Assembly: GCF_002812705.1 (NCBI RefSeq)
Contig: NZ_CP025030.1
Span: 4,774,001 to 4,838,000 of the forward strand
Reading direction: 5' to 3'
Origin: Achromobacter spanius
Lineage (GTDB): Bacteria > Pseudomonadota > Gammaproteobacteria > Burkholderiales > Burkholderiaceae_B
Length of the DNA stretch: 64,000 nucleotides
Every line of letters begins with the position of its first letter. The first letter of the stretch is position 1. Position numbers and translations under genes: made by a program. This document shows positions 33,990 through 42,800 of this stretch, piece by piece. Below the pieces are notes generated by a model, which was not told the DNA's origin, ran no database searches, and was given only the letters and a program-made list of their open reading frames with translations.

Positions 33990-35882
33990 TTACACTTGGT
34001 CACTCACATCTAAACTCGGAACGTAAGGGAACAAGCCATACCGTCCACTGTGCGGATTCTTGCTGAACATCTCGACTTGCTCAAGGGTCTTGATGGCCTC
34101 GGGAGGATCTGTGTTCTCTACGACAATAACTTGCCGGTCCTCCGGTAGACCTTGCAAATAGCTGTAAAACTGCTCCTTCAGGTCAGTGCCGCGCAGATCA
34201 TCCTCTTTCCCGTCAGGCTCACGATAGGCAAGCAGCGGTGAATCAAGAATGACAAACCCCGGATGTGGTGTGCTGCTTGCTCGACAATGGGCGAGCAAGC
34301 CGAGGGTAAAGGCGGCATGCGTAATCGCCCGTAGGCCTTTCCCGCGAGCTCCCCTTGGCTTACCAGCAATGACAAGATCGCGAGTATTGGGGTCAAAATG
34401 GACTCGACCAGCCTCTGGGAAGTGCCAATCGGTGAGAATGGTTTCCACACTTTGAGCAAATGCATCGGCAGCCGCAGTCGGGACAGCGCTCGTGACGGTC
34501 TGTGGTTTAGCGGTAGCATCCTGATCCTTCTCAAGATCAGCACGTCTGCGCTCCATATCCTGAACCGTCGCATAGAGGCCCAATGCTTCGCGCACCTGTG
34601 CCCGCTTGTCGTTAAGTTCCGAGTATGAAGCTCTCAGCTTGGCAAGTTTCGGTACTATCAGGCTATCAACCGAACCAGACAACTTCTCTAGCTCTTCCAC
34701 TACCGATGGCATCCGGCGATCAAAGCTTGCGCCCTCGCGGGTCAGCTCGCGAACCGTAACGGCAAGCTCACTGCGGAGTATTTCGATCTTGCCGATTTCC
34801 TTCCTCGCCGCTTCAACAACAGCGTCGGTATTTCCTTCACAGACATCGCCATTTTGATGATGTGCAGGGTCTGACCCACATAAGGGGCAAGCGGACTTAC
34901 CAAGGACGCCGAACAATGTTCCACCTTCTTCAATGGCTCGCAACCTCTCGATATCAGAGGCGTAATGCTGATCGAGAAGGCTGAACCTTTCCAGCAAGCC
35001 GGCGATGTCGCTTCGACGGTCTCGACCTTCCTCTAGCTTTTTGCGCAATTCGCGACGACGCGCCGCCTTCTCCTGAAACGAGGCTTCGGTGGCATTCAAC
35101 TGCGCTGCATGCTGATTGAGTGAGGCTTCAATCTTCTCCAGCTGCGCTTCGAGCTCATTCGGATGCTTGGCTATTTCCTTGAGTCGGTCCTTGTAGTCAT
35201 CTAATAGCTGATCCAGGAGTTGAAGCTGCGCCTCCCGAGATAGCTCTTCAGGTTCGCGAGCAGCAGTACTCACTAGGGCGGAATCGTCAACACCTGTCAG
35301 CAGGAGCTTGAACGTCGAGGTGTTAGCCGTATCCGCTGTGTAATTTCCGTCCAGTAAGGGCGACCGCTGCTGGGTAATCTCAGTTTCAGTGACGATCAGC
35401 AGGCGTGCAATATTTCGAAAGCTGAGGCTGTTGGTTTCACCACGCGCGTTCTTCCGAACCCGTTTTCCAGAGAGCCCTGACATTTCAAGCAGAAACGATG
35501 AAAGGTTCGCCTCGTTGCGTTCGCTATGGATTTCAGAGAGGGTTTTAGCCGCTACATCGCCCTCGGGGGGCTGCTCGTGCAAACCCTCGTACAGCATGAA
35601 ACTGCCACCGTCCGTGCTGCGATGAATGGTGAACAGCTCTCCCGCTAGGGTTTCGATCCCTAGAAGAATGCGGTCATATCCGAGGCGCTCCGTGATTTCA
35701 CGTAAAGGCGGCTTTCCACCCAACATGAAGTCGACGGTTTCTACAATAAAGGACTTACCGGTATCCGACGCACCATAGAGAACATTCAAGCCTGGGCCGA
35801 ACGTAACCGTGGCAGGTTCTTTTTGCGGGCCGAAATAGCCGAGAAAGCGTAATCGAAAACCCTTGATTGGCATGGTCATCAC
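33990..35882 (-). CDS. ABC-three-component (ABC-3C) system ATPase, DUF3732-like
   Basis: A 630-residue SMC/RecF-type ATPase. Walker A is GASDTGKS (residues 37-44), a long coiled coil follows, and a CPLCG...C segment in the middle resembles the zinc hook of Rad50-like proteins. The C-terminal half has GKGLRAITHAAFTLGLL and the Walker B strand GFVILDSPLLAY. This is the ATPase of the ABC-3C systems, predicted biological-conflict systems combining such an ATPase with a small middle component and an effector. The gene overlaps the middle-component gene by four bases. The mechanism and trigger are unknown. Confidence 0.85.
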   Translation of the reverse strand: MMTMPIKGFRLRFLGYFGPQKEPATVTFGPGLNVLYGASDTGKSFIVETVDFMLGGKPPLREITERLGYDRILLGIETLAGELFTIHRSTDGGSFMLYEGLHEQPPEGDVAAKTLSEIHSERNEANLSSFLLEMSGLSGKRVRKNARGETNSLSFRNIARLLIVTETEITQQRSPLLDGNYTADTANTSTFKLLLTGVDDSALVSTAAREPEELSREAQLQLLDQLLDDYKDRLKEIAKHPNELEAQLEKIEASLNQHAAQLNATEASFQEKAARRRELRKKLEEGRDRRSDIAGLLERFSLLDQHYASDIERLRAIEEGGTLFGVLGKSACPLCGSDPAHHQNGDVCEGNTDAVVEAARKEIGKIEILRSELAVTVRELTREGASFDRRMPSVVEELEKLSGSVDSLIVPKLAKLRASYSELNDKRAQVREALGLYATVQDMERRRADLEKDQDATAKPQTVTSAVPTAAADAFAQSVETILTDWHFPEAGRVHFDPNTRDLVIAGKPRGARGKGLRAITHAAFTLGLLAHCRASSTPHPGFVILDSPLLAYREPDGKEDDLRGTDLKEQFYSYLQGLPEDRQVIVVENTDPPEAIKTLEQVEMFSKNPHSGRYGLFPYVPSLDVSDQV

Positions 35883-36370
35883 GCGCCTCCCATGCTGCGT
35901 TCAATGCTTTGAAACTCTTCAACCCAGTCATCGAAGAATTGGCGAAGCACCGCCCGAAACTCTTGATCTGAATGATGACCGAAGGTCTCGACAAGCCAGG
36001 ATGCGCGCTCTTTCATTGCCAAAAAATAGTTCGTAGATAATGAAGCCAAGAATGTTGCAGCGTTTTCTCCCGCACCGTACTTGATGCCATCTGGGGTGAC
36101 CTCCCTTTGCACAAGGTCACGCGTCATCATCAATAGCAGCGCGTCCTCCACCAGCTTTCGCCGAACCAGCAACTCTGCCGAGCGATACGGCGTAGGCGGA
36201 TGAAGGCTATCTGGCCCACCAACATCCCCTGTGTGGACAAGAAGGAAGTCGAACGCCACCAGCCGTTGTAAGTCGTAGGTTTTCGGAAACGATGTGCCCA
36301 GTAGTGCCACTGCTCGCATGCCGGCCTCGAGGGGGCTATTGAAGGTCGCGGGGTGCCCAGGTTGTTTCAT
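35879..36370 (-). CDS. ABC-3C middle component
   Basis: A 163-residue protein fitting the ABC-3C middle component (MC2-like) family: AGMRAVALLGTSFPKTYDLQ, then LVAFDFLLVHTGDVGGPDSL and ELLVRRKLVEDALLLM. It has no catalytic motif; middle components are thought to bridge the ATPase and the effector. It is coupled on both sides by four-base ATGA overlaps (35879-35882 and 36367-36370), so the three genes form one operon. Confidence 0.8.
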   Translation of the reverse strand: MKQPGHPATFNSPLEAGMRAVALLGTSFPKTYDLQRLVAFDFLLVHTGDVGGPDSLHPPTPYRSAELLVRRKLVEDALLLMMTRDLVQREVTPDGIKYGAGENAATFLASLSTNYFLAMKERASWLVETFGHHSDQEFRAVLRQFFDDWVEEFQSIERSMGGA

Positions 36371-37455
36371 GATTGGGTCCAGTTCAGGCGATCCTCATTT
36401 GCGAGCTGATGGCAGATGCCGTCGCGGTCCTTTGGCTTGACGCAGGCAATTAGCGCATTTGCTGTGATTTGAAGGTCGCGTGCTGCCTTGGTCACAGCGC
36501 AGACTCGGACATATCCATCAGGATGACCGGCGTCATGCACATCAACCACGCCATCATAAATATCCTCTTGAAGTGATTCGAAGACACCAACAGGCACCGA
36601 ATCACGAGCAAACAACCGCAGCGCTTCTGCGTGGTAAAACGCTTCTCGCTGGCGATGAAAGTGATCTTTCAATCTTGCGGCCGTAGCCAAATCATCTGGG
36701 CTGCCCACAGGTTTTTTGAGATAGTCCGCATAGGCACCAAGCAACTGTGTGACGTATCTACTTTCTTCAGTGGCAATCGCCGCGGGCGGTTTGGCCGCTT
36801 CTGGACGCGGCTTTAAGCCTCCGCCAAAGCGCGCCGCATGAGCGGGTGAAGTTCGATGATCTGCCACCAGTTGCATCGATGTTTTGGCGTCAAAAATCGA
36901 GAAGTCAAAGGCTTTCACGTACGCAAGAAGTGGCGCGTCCAGCGGGATCTCTTGTGATTTCGTAATCGCCTTCTGAACATACTTCTCCCAGTTGGCAATC
37001 AACTCGGCGCGCAGTTTCACCGCATCTGCTAAGAGAGCTGTCAAGGATGTGCCGGCGCCCTTGGGTGCGACAAAGTAGTAGCGTCGAGGAGGTGTGTACT
37101 CTTTCTGGTACGAGTACCAAATCATCTTCCCGATTTCGACCCAGACATTAGTCGGGCGTAGCGCGTTATCGTAGTGCTTGCACTGATAGTTGTCCCAAAC
37201 TCCTTGCAGCTTCTTGTCGTCTGTGAAGCCGGCGATATCGATACCGCGATCGCCAGATCCGGTAAAGCGCTGAACTTGACTGTATTGCTTCTTCAGGCAG
37301 TAGTGAGCCCACTCCTGAACGAAGTCTTCCCATTGATCAGGCGAGTACAGGAGTAGCTGTTGCTGTGGTGGAATAACTGGTCCTTGTGCAACGACGGCTG
37401 CGGTGACTGACGTCGATGCCGCTGGCACGGCGATTTCGCTCCAATCCGCAGTCAT
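36367..37455 (-). CDS. ABC-3C effector with Mrr-like nuclease domain
   Basis: A 362-residue protein and the first gene of the ABC-3C operon. The N-terminal ~100 residues carry a restriction-endonuclease-like site: E43 in QWEDFVQEWA, D69/D73 in GSGDRGIDIAGF and Q91-x-K93 in NYQCKHYD, as in Mrr-type PD-(D/E)xK nucleases. The C-terminal part (YADYLKKPVGSPDDLA, HFHRQREAFYHAEALRLFAR) is the ABC-3C-specific C-terminal domain. It probably cuts nucleic acid when the ATPase is triggered. The assignment of roles follows the published computational description of ABC-3C systems. Confidence 0.83.
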   Translation of the reverse strand: MTADWSEIAVPAASTSVTAAVVAQGPVIPPQQQLLLYSPDQWEDFVQEWAHYCLKKQYSQVQRFTGSGDRGIDIAGFTDDKKLQGVWDNYQCKHYDNALRPTNVWVEIGKMIWYSYQKEYTPPRRYYFVAPKGAGTSLTALLADAVKLRAELIANWEKYVQKAITKSQEIPLDAPLLAYVKAFDFSIFDAKTSMQLVADHRTSPAHAARFGGGLKPRPEAAKPPAAIATEESRYVTQLLGAYADYLKKPVGSPDDLATAARLKDHFHRQREAFYHAEALRLFARDSVPVGVFESLQEDIYDGVVDVHDAGHPDGYVRVCAVTKAARDLQITANALIACVKPKDRDGICHQLANEDRLNWTQS

Positions 37456-37504
37456 GCAACAATCCCTACCATGTCATCCGTCCCCTTACTGCCCACAGTT
37501 ATTT

Positions 37505-37807
37505 TTATTCCCTTTGGTCCTGGAGGACCGGGCCCCTTGGTAGCGAGCTAATCGCTTCACCCGCTTCGGTTTCGGCAAGATCCAAGTCGTACTTGGCTTG
37601 CAGATTCAGCCAGAACACTGGTTCCGTTCTAAACCAATGAGCAAGTCTCAAGGCTGAGTCACCGGTAATCCGCCGTTTCCCGTTGATGATCTGGGTGAAT
37701 CGATTTGCCGGAACATCAAGCTGACGAGCCAACTCAGTCGGCGAAATGCCTGTAGCTTCAAGCTGCTTGGCTAGCACCACACCAGGATGACAAACCGCAG
37801 TATTCAC
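37505..37807 (-). CDS. HigA-like helix-turn-helix antitoxin, without toxin
   Basis: A 100-residue protein of the HigA/VapI family: CHPGVVLAKQLEATGISPTE, LARQLDVPANRFTQIINGKR, then DSALRLAHWFRTEPVFWLNL. The start GTG 37807 gives the usual family length; an upstream TTG (37888) is open but would overlap the operator. higB normally precedes higA, but no toxin gene is present. An 8+3+8 palindrome lies about 70 bases upstream of the start. It may be a solitary regulator or what is left of a toxin-antitoxin pair. Confidence 0.8.
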   Translation of the reverse strand: MNTAVCHPGVVLAKQLEATGISPTELARQLDVPANRFTQIINGKRRITGDSALRLAHWFRTEPVFWLNLQAKYDLDLAETEAGEAISSLPRGPVLQDQRE

Positions 37808-37877
37808 ATAGGTTCCGTGTCTGTTGGACTTTGGTTTTTTGCAATCAGCATTATTTGCAAGCTTACAATTGGAGACG

Positions 37878-37896
37878 ATGTACGTCAAACGTACAT
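37878..37896. promoter_or_regulatory. Palindromic operator of the higA-like gene
   Basis: ATGTACGT-CAA-ACGTACAT is a perfect inverted repeat with 8-base arms and a 3-base spacer in the upstream region of the HigA-like gene. HigA-type proteins usually repress their own promoters by binding such sites. Confidence 0.65.
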
Positions 37897-37917
37897 CTGG
37901 CGCTGCGGGGTAGTCGG

Positions 37918-38060
37918 GTCAGACTAGAACTTTAATGTCATGCGCTGAAACAGCGGTGCAAATCTGGACCAGAACTTTAATGGCACGGGATTTTCCGCTT
38001 TTTCCAAAAACCCTTTGAAATCAAAGGTCCGTCAGAACAAGACTTTATTGTCATTCACCA
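37918..38060 (-). mobile_element. Tn7-like transposon end with three TnsB-type repeats
   Basis: Three related repeats have cores at 37926-37940, 37971-37985 and 38039-38053. Read on the minus strand, from the comEC side inward, they are TGACAATAAAGTCTT, TGCCATTAAAGTTCT and TGACATTAAAGTTCT. The outermost GACAATAAAGTCTT is the same as the TnsB-binding repeat I recall from the left end of Tn7, and three spaced sites over about 150 bp is also the Tn7 left-end layout. The terminus is probably the TGGTGAAT at 38060-38053, eight bases before GACAAT as in Tn7. The exact base cannot be fixed without the empty site. comEC is interrupted exactly here. Confidence 0.72.
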
Positions 38061-38742
38061 GTGCCACCCCCGCCTGATCCCCAATCGCCAACGCAATCAG
38101 CACCGGCGCATAGCGATGGTCCCCCAAGGCCTTGTGCATGCCCACGCGCACATGGTGCCGCGCCCGTTCAATGGCCACGCCCGCCGACGCCCAGGGCCGA
38201 TCGTCCAACAACTGCGGCCGCCCGCGCACCGTGCCCACAGCCCGCAGGCCCCGCGCGAACATGCGCGCTTCCCCATCCGGCCCCGCCGGGTTCAGCACGC
38301 CATGCGGCCGACGCAAGACAAGTGCCATCCGCCAGATCTGGCCGGGCAACAATGCGGGCATGAGTGCAGTGGTGCCGGGCGGCGCTTGCCAGGTGACCTG
38401 GATGCGAGACGGAATGCCCGGGCGCGCGGGCTCGGCCAGTTCGGCGATGAAGCGATGGTGTCTGTCGTCGCCATCCGGTAATTCGGCCACGCGCAGGATC
38501 AGGCGCGAGACTTGGTCTTGATGCAAGTCCGCCAATGAGTCGTCTAGCCGATGGTGTGCTTGAAGGCAGGCGTTAAGCGTGCCGGCGCAAAGGCCCAGCA
38601 CCAGGGCGGACGCGATGCGAGCAACATCGCCGCGGCATCGCATGCAGACAGCCGCCGCGACAAGGCCTGTAATTGCAACCACGGCCAAAACCATCGCCCC
38701 CGGCAATACCGCAAAGCACTGCACCCACGCCGCGCCACCCAC
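38061..38742 (-). pseudogene. comEC: comEC 5' fragment, interrupted by the mobile element
   Basis: The frame encodes the first ~230 residues of the DNA-uptake channel ComEC/Rec2: N-terminal membrane helices (GAMVLAVVAITGLVAAAVCM and following), the OB-like region with WRMALVLRRPHGVLNPAGPD and GLRAVGTVRGRPQLL, and the beginning of the competence domain at APVLIALAIGDQAGVAL. It then runs into the transposon end and stops within ten codons. Full ComEC has about 750-800 residues. The true N-terminus also looks disturbed: no ATG exists in frame, and an upstream ATG (38786) would need a one-base shift. The 3' part is not in the window. Confidence 0.82.
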
Positions 38743-38800
38743 AAAGGCCAGGCAAAAACAACGACCGGTGATGTCCCTCTCCTAAAACCAGGAGCGTAGG

Positions 38801-39095
38801 ACGCGCGGGTAGTCTGCCCATCAACGAATGAACGGATTTATCCACCTCGGCATGCCGCAAGCGTGAAATCTCTGGACGGCTCGTCTCTGCAAGTACGACC
38901 CGCTGGCCTCAACCGCGGACTCGCTTACCCATCGCCTGGCGCTCCGACGGGATCCCAACCAAGTTGCGCGCCTTGCATACCGCAAATTAGGTATGTCCGA
39001 AGAAAACGAGGCCTTCCATAATTTCGCGACGATGATGGCGCAAGTCGGAACTAACACAACGACGTTCTTTGACTTCAAAAATTGGAGGCTGGCTC
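38801..39095. other. Region with a short coding remnant
   Basis: From about 38,866 to 39,178 on the plus strand an open frame reads LWTARLCKYDPLASTADSLT, then HRLALRRDPNQVARLAYRKL. It has the look of real protein sequence, slightly like a YD/RHS-type repeat, but has no clear start and overlaps the next gene. I treat it as a possible gene remnant. Confidence 0.3.
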
Positions 39096-39596
39096 ATGGG
39101 CAGCATCAAATTCATTCCAAGCGCCGACGCGTCGGTAGTCAGCGCGCGTTCCCGATCTATTCTGAGTTCGATCCTTGATTCTGCGGGCCTGGCATCCTGC
39201 GTCGTCACCAGCACGGTACGATCGCCAGCAAGCCAGGCCCGCGCCATGTTCGTGAACCTCGAGGCGACAAGCGTCCAGAAGCAGCTCGGTCTGTACGGCC
39301 AACCCGGAAAAAAGGTCATACGGGAGTACGAACGACTCAAATCTGCCGGCCACGGCAAGCAGACGATCCAGGACGCGATGGAAGCGAAAATTCTGGCGTT
39401 GGGGCCAGGCACAGTCAGCCGCCATTGCGCTGACCCCGCCCAGCTCAATGTTGTCGATATCGCGCCCTCGTCCATCGCGAACCGGGATGCCTTTATGAAC
39501 GCGCTCGACGAAGCGCTAGCCGCGGGCGATATCTCCAAATACTTGTCGCCCATCAACGGCGACCCTGCGTTTCACGTTGAGATTCCACAAGGGTAG
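39096..39596 (+). CDS. M15-type peptidoglycan peptidase-like protein
   Basis: A 166-residue protein resembling the D-alanyl-D-alanine carboxypeptidase (peptidase M15/Hedgehog-like) fold. Typical segments are TSTVRSPASQARAMFVNL, the metal-ligand region SRHCADPAQLNVVDIAPSSI (H and D ligands) and DPAFHVEIPQ (final H). No signal peptide is visible, so it may be exported by another route or act in the cytoplasm. The start ATG 39096 is chosen for its GGAGG site about 8 bases upstream. The next gene on the same strand is a large patatin-like membrane phospholipase, 295 bases away. Confidence 0.72.
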   Translation: MGSIKFIPSADASVVSARSRSILSSILDSAGLASCVVTSTVRSPASQARAMFVNLEATSVQKQLGLYGQPGKKVIREYERLKSAGHGKQTIQDAMEAKILALGPGTVSRHCADPAQLNVVDIAPSSIANRDAFMNALDEALAAGDISKYLSPINGDPAFHVEIPQG

Positions 39597-39891
39597 GACG
39601 CGTCGGGTCGCAATTGCAGCTTGGCTCAATTTGCCGCGGCATAAGCGCCAGCTTTGTCCGCGCCTCCTGACAAGAACCCTTCGCCTCTCTCCGCGTCCAT
39701 CAACAAGCCGTCCAACATTCCGACTTCCCGTCCGCCACCTTGATCCAAGCACTCGTCAATCCTGCCGCTTTGGCTTTATTGGCCATGGCGGCTGGACCGA
39801 ATTCTTCATACTGAATATGAAGTACGTCAACCGTTCGAATGCATCCGATACTTAACCCCATGGTCGCCCGATTCGGCCCCCGGAGGGGACA
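39597..39891. other. Intergenic region, nothing recognised
   Basis: About 295 bases between the peptidase and patatin genes. Only the GGAGGGG ribosome-binding site of the patatin gene at its right edge is clear. Confidence 0.45.
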
Positions 39892-42800
39892 ATGACAGAT
39901 CAACAAGACATGCTGGATCAGCTCGTCTCTCACCGTCGTGAGCAGCTTCGAGAACTTGAGGCTGAGTCCATTGAGCAATCGTCCGGACGCCGCGACTTTC
40001 CCGATGGCAGCCAGCGAAAATGGGGATTGGCACTTTCCGGAGGCGGCATTCGTAGCGCCACGTTCAGTTTCGGAGTGCTGCGCTCGTTAGCCGCGAACCG
40101 ACTGTTGCTGCACTTTGATCTACTTTCTACGGTATCGGGCGGCGGATACATCGGGGGCATGCTGGGCCGCCTGTTCGATCGCACCAACACGCCGGCCGAC
40201 GCCCAGCACGTACAGACCGCCATGGCGCGCGGCGAGTCAACCTGGTTTGGCTGGTGGTTGCGTTCCAACGGAAACTATCTGGCGCCGGGAGGCGCGAAAG
40301 ATCGCTTGTTCGCGATCGCGCTGTACCTGCGCAACCTCATCGGCGTGCATTTTGAGTTTGCCTTGATTGGCCTGCTGGTGGGCCTGGCCCTGGCCGCGTT
40401 CGACTTGCTGGTTTGGGAACGCCTGATGGTCCTGGGATACCGCAACCCGGAAGTGTTGGATCTAGTCGAGGTGATCCAGCCTTGGTTTGCCACGCCTTGG
40501 ATTCTCGTCCCGTTGGTGCTGTTTTTTACAGCTAACTATGGTTTTGCATATTGGCAATTGCCTTGGGCAAGGTCTGCAAGTTTGGCAAAGGTCATCGTGC
40601 AGGCCGTCGTCACCGCGGCGATTCCTTGCGCTACGGCCTTGGTAATCTGGAATTTCAACGGCGACGTCACTCCGATCGGGCAGCCCGCACGGAATCTCGT
40701 GGCCATCGTGGCGGCGGCAATCGGCTTACTAGTCTTCACCTCAACGTGGACTGCAAGGCGCACAACGACAACAACGTCCTCGAAGAAAACCGCCCAAAGC
40801 GCCCCGACGGGATCGCATATCGATGAAGAAAGAAATCGACTAACGCGACGCTTGGCGACATCCCTACGTTGGCTGGCCGTGGTGTTGGTTGCTGGCGCAA
40901 TAGATCGCATCGCCTGGTGGATCGCTTTTGAATCCTTTGCCACGCTGGATGTCGGCATCACCTTGGGCGTGACAGTCGCCGTGCTTCGGACCGTCTTATC
41001 TATCGGCGGAGCCGGTCAGATTCCCAATTCAAAAACGGCGGCAAAGCTCGTCGAAGCCGTAGCAAAGTGGACGGGCATCGCGCTGACGATCATCCTGATC
41101 ATCTGGTGGGTCGCCGTGGTACAGAAAGTGGTGCTGGGTTCCATATTCATTCAACTGAAGACTTCTACCGGTCCAACCCCGCTCGTTCGAGAATTGTCAT
41201 TTGACAATGGATGGGTATTCCTAGGGGGCCTGACGATCCCCATCATCATCTATGCCCTATGGACTGGGCGCAACCTGGAATTTCTTAACTTATCCTCGCT
41301 ACATGCGTTCTATCGGGCAAGGCTGGTACGCGCGTACCTGGGGGCGGCGAACGGCCATCGAGTCGATCCCTGTGTCAATGCGCTAGACGATATTCCGCCT
41401 TCCGCGCACACAACGACGAAGATCCAGAACGTCGGAGCGGTGCACGCGGACGACGACGTGCTGCTTTCTGATTACCGGCCCCACAAACATGGAGGGCCCG
41501 TACACATCATCAACACATGCGTGAATCAAACCGCGGACCCCGAAGGCAGACTGTTCAATCGGGACAGGAAGGGGCTAATTCTCAGCGTCGTGGGCTCGGG
41601 AATTTCGCAACTTAGCCAAGAAGGCTGGCGAAGAATACCGGGTATCGGCAAGCGCAGCCTGGGCACATGGTTAGCCGCCTCGGGCGCCGCCGTGGCGCCC
41701 GGATTGGGCTATAGAACGCAGCGAGGCCTGTCCTCTCTGCTCACGTTTGCGGGCGTTCGCTTGGGATTCTGGCTGACCCGTTCGGCACGTGACGAAACAC
41801 CCGGGCCGTTGATCAGCGTGGACAAGTCAAAAGGCCTTCTTGCCGAGACCCTAGGCTCTTTCAATGCAGACCGCCACAGCAATTGGTTCATCACCGACGG
41901 TGGGCATTTCGAGAATACAGGCGCTTACGCTCTGCTGGCGGCGCATTGTGAGTTTATCGTCCTGGTAGATTGCGGCGCAGACCCCAACTATGAATTCGGA
42001 GATATTGAGAACCTTGTGCGCAAGGCTAGAGTTGATTTGGGTGTCGAAATCCTATTTCAAAAGCCTCTCCGAGCGGCATGCGAGGTTTGGCACGGTGTAT
42101 TGCAGTACGTTGGCACGCTTAATGAACTGGCCGCCTCAGACAGCAACGCTTGCATCGCCCTCGCCCGAGTACGCTACCCCGGTGAAACCCATGCCTCGGG
42201 TGTGTTGGTCATCATCAAGCCGAACGTGTGCAACGCACTGCCCATGGACATCAACAGCTATCGGCAGGAATATCCTGACTTCCCGCAGCAAAGCACCGCG
42301 AACCAGTTTTTTACCGAGGCGCAGTGGGAAAGCTACTTTCAGTTGGGTAAGTTCCTCGCGGACAAACTGGCGCCTGACTTTATCCGAGCGGTGTTGAAAC
42401 GCCCCGAAAAGTACTTTGAAGCGGATACTCGCGCTTTCACATTCCCACCTGCTGCGGAGGCAATCCAATCAGCTCAGAAAAAACCGACACGCATTCCCGC
42501 ACGAATAGGCGTCGCCGCGGTCGGGGCAACACTGGGTGCGGGTGCCGTCGCCACAGTCGGGGTAACCGTATGGCAAGCGGCTGACAGCGCTCGCGCGTCG
42601 GTGTCTGCCCGCCAAAACGGAGAGCGGAACGGTATGAAAGAACTTACCGATATCTGGGCCAAGATTCCCCACACCTTGGATACCGTGGAGATGAATCAAC
42701 CCGGACAGCACGGCCAGGCACTTCAACCCATGCTTCCGGACGCGGCCAGGGATTCCGTGTCGACGCTCGCCGCTGCCCTGGTCCGTAACGCCGACAACCT

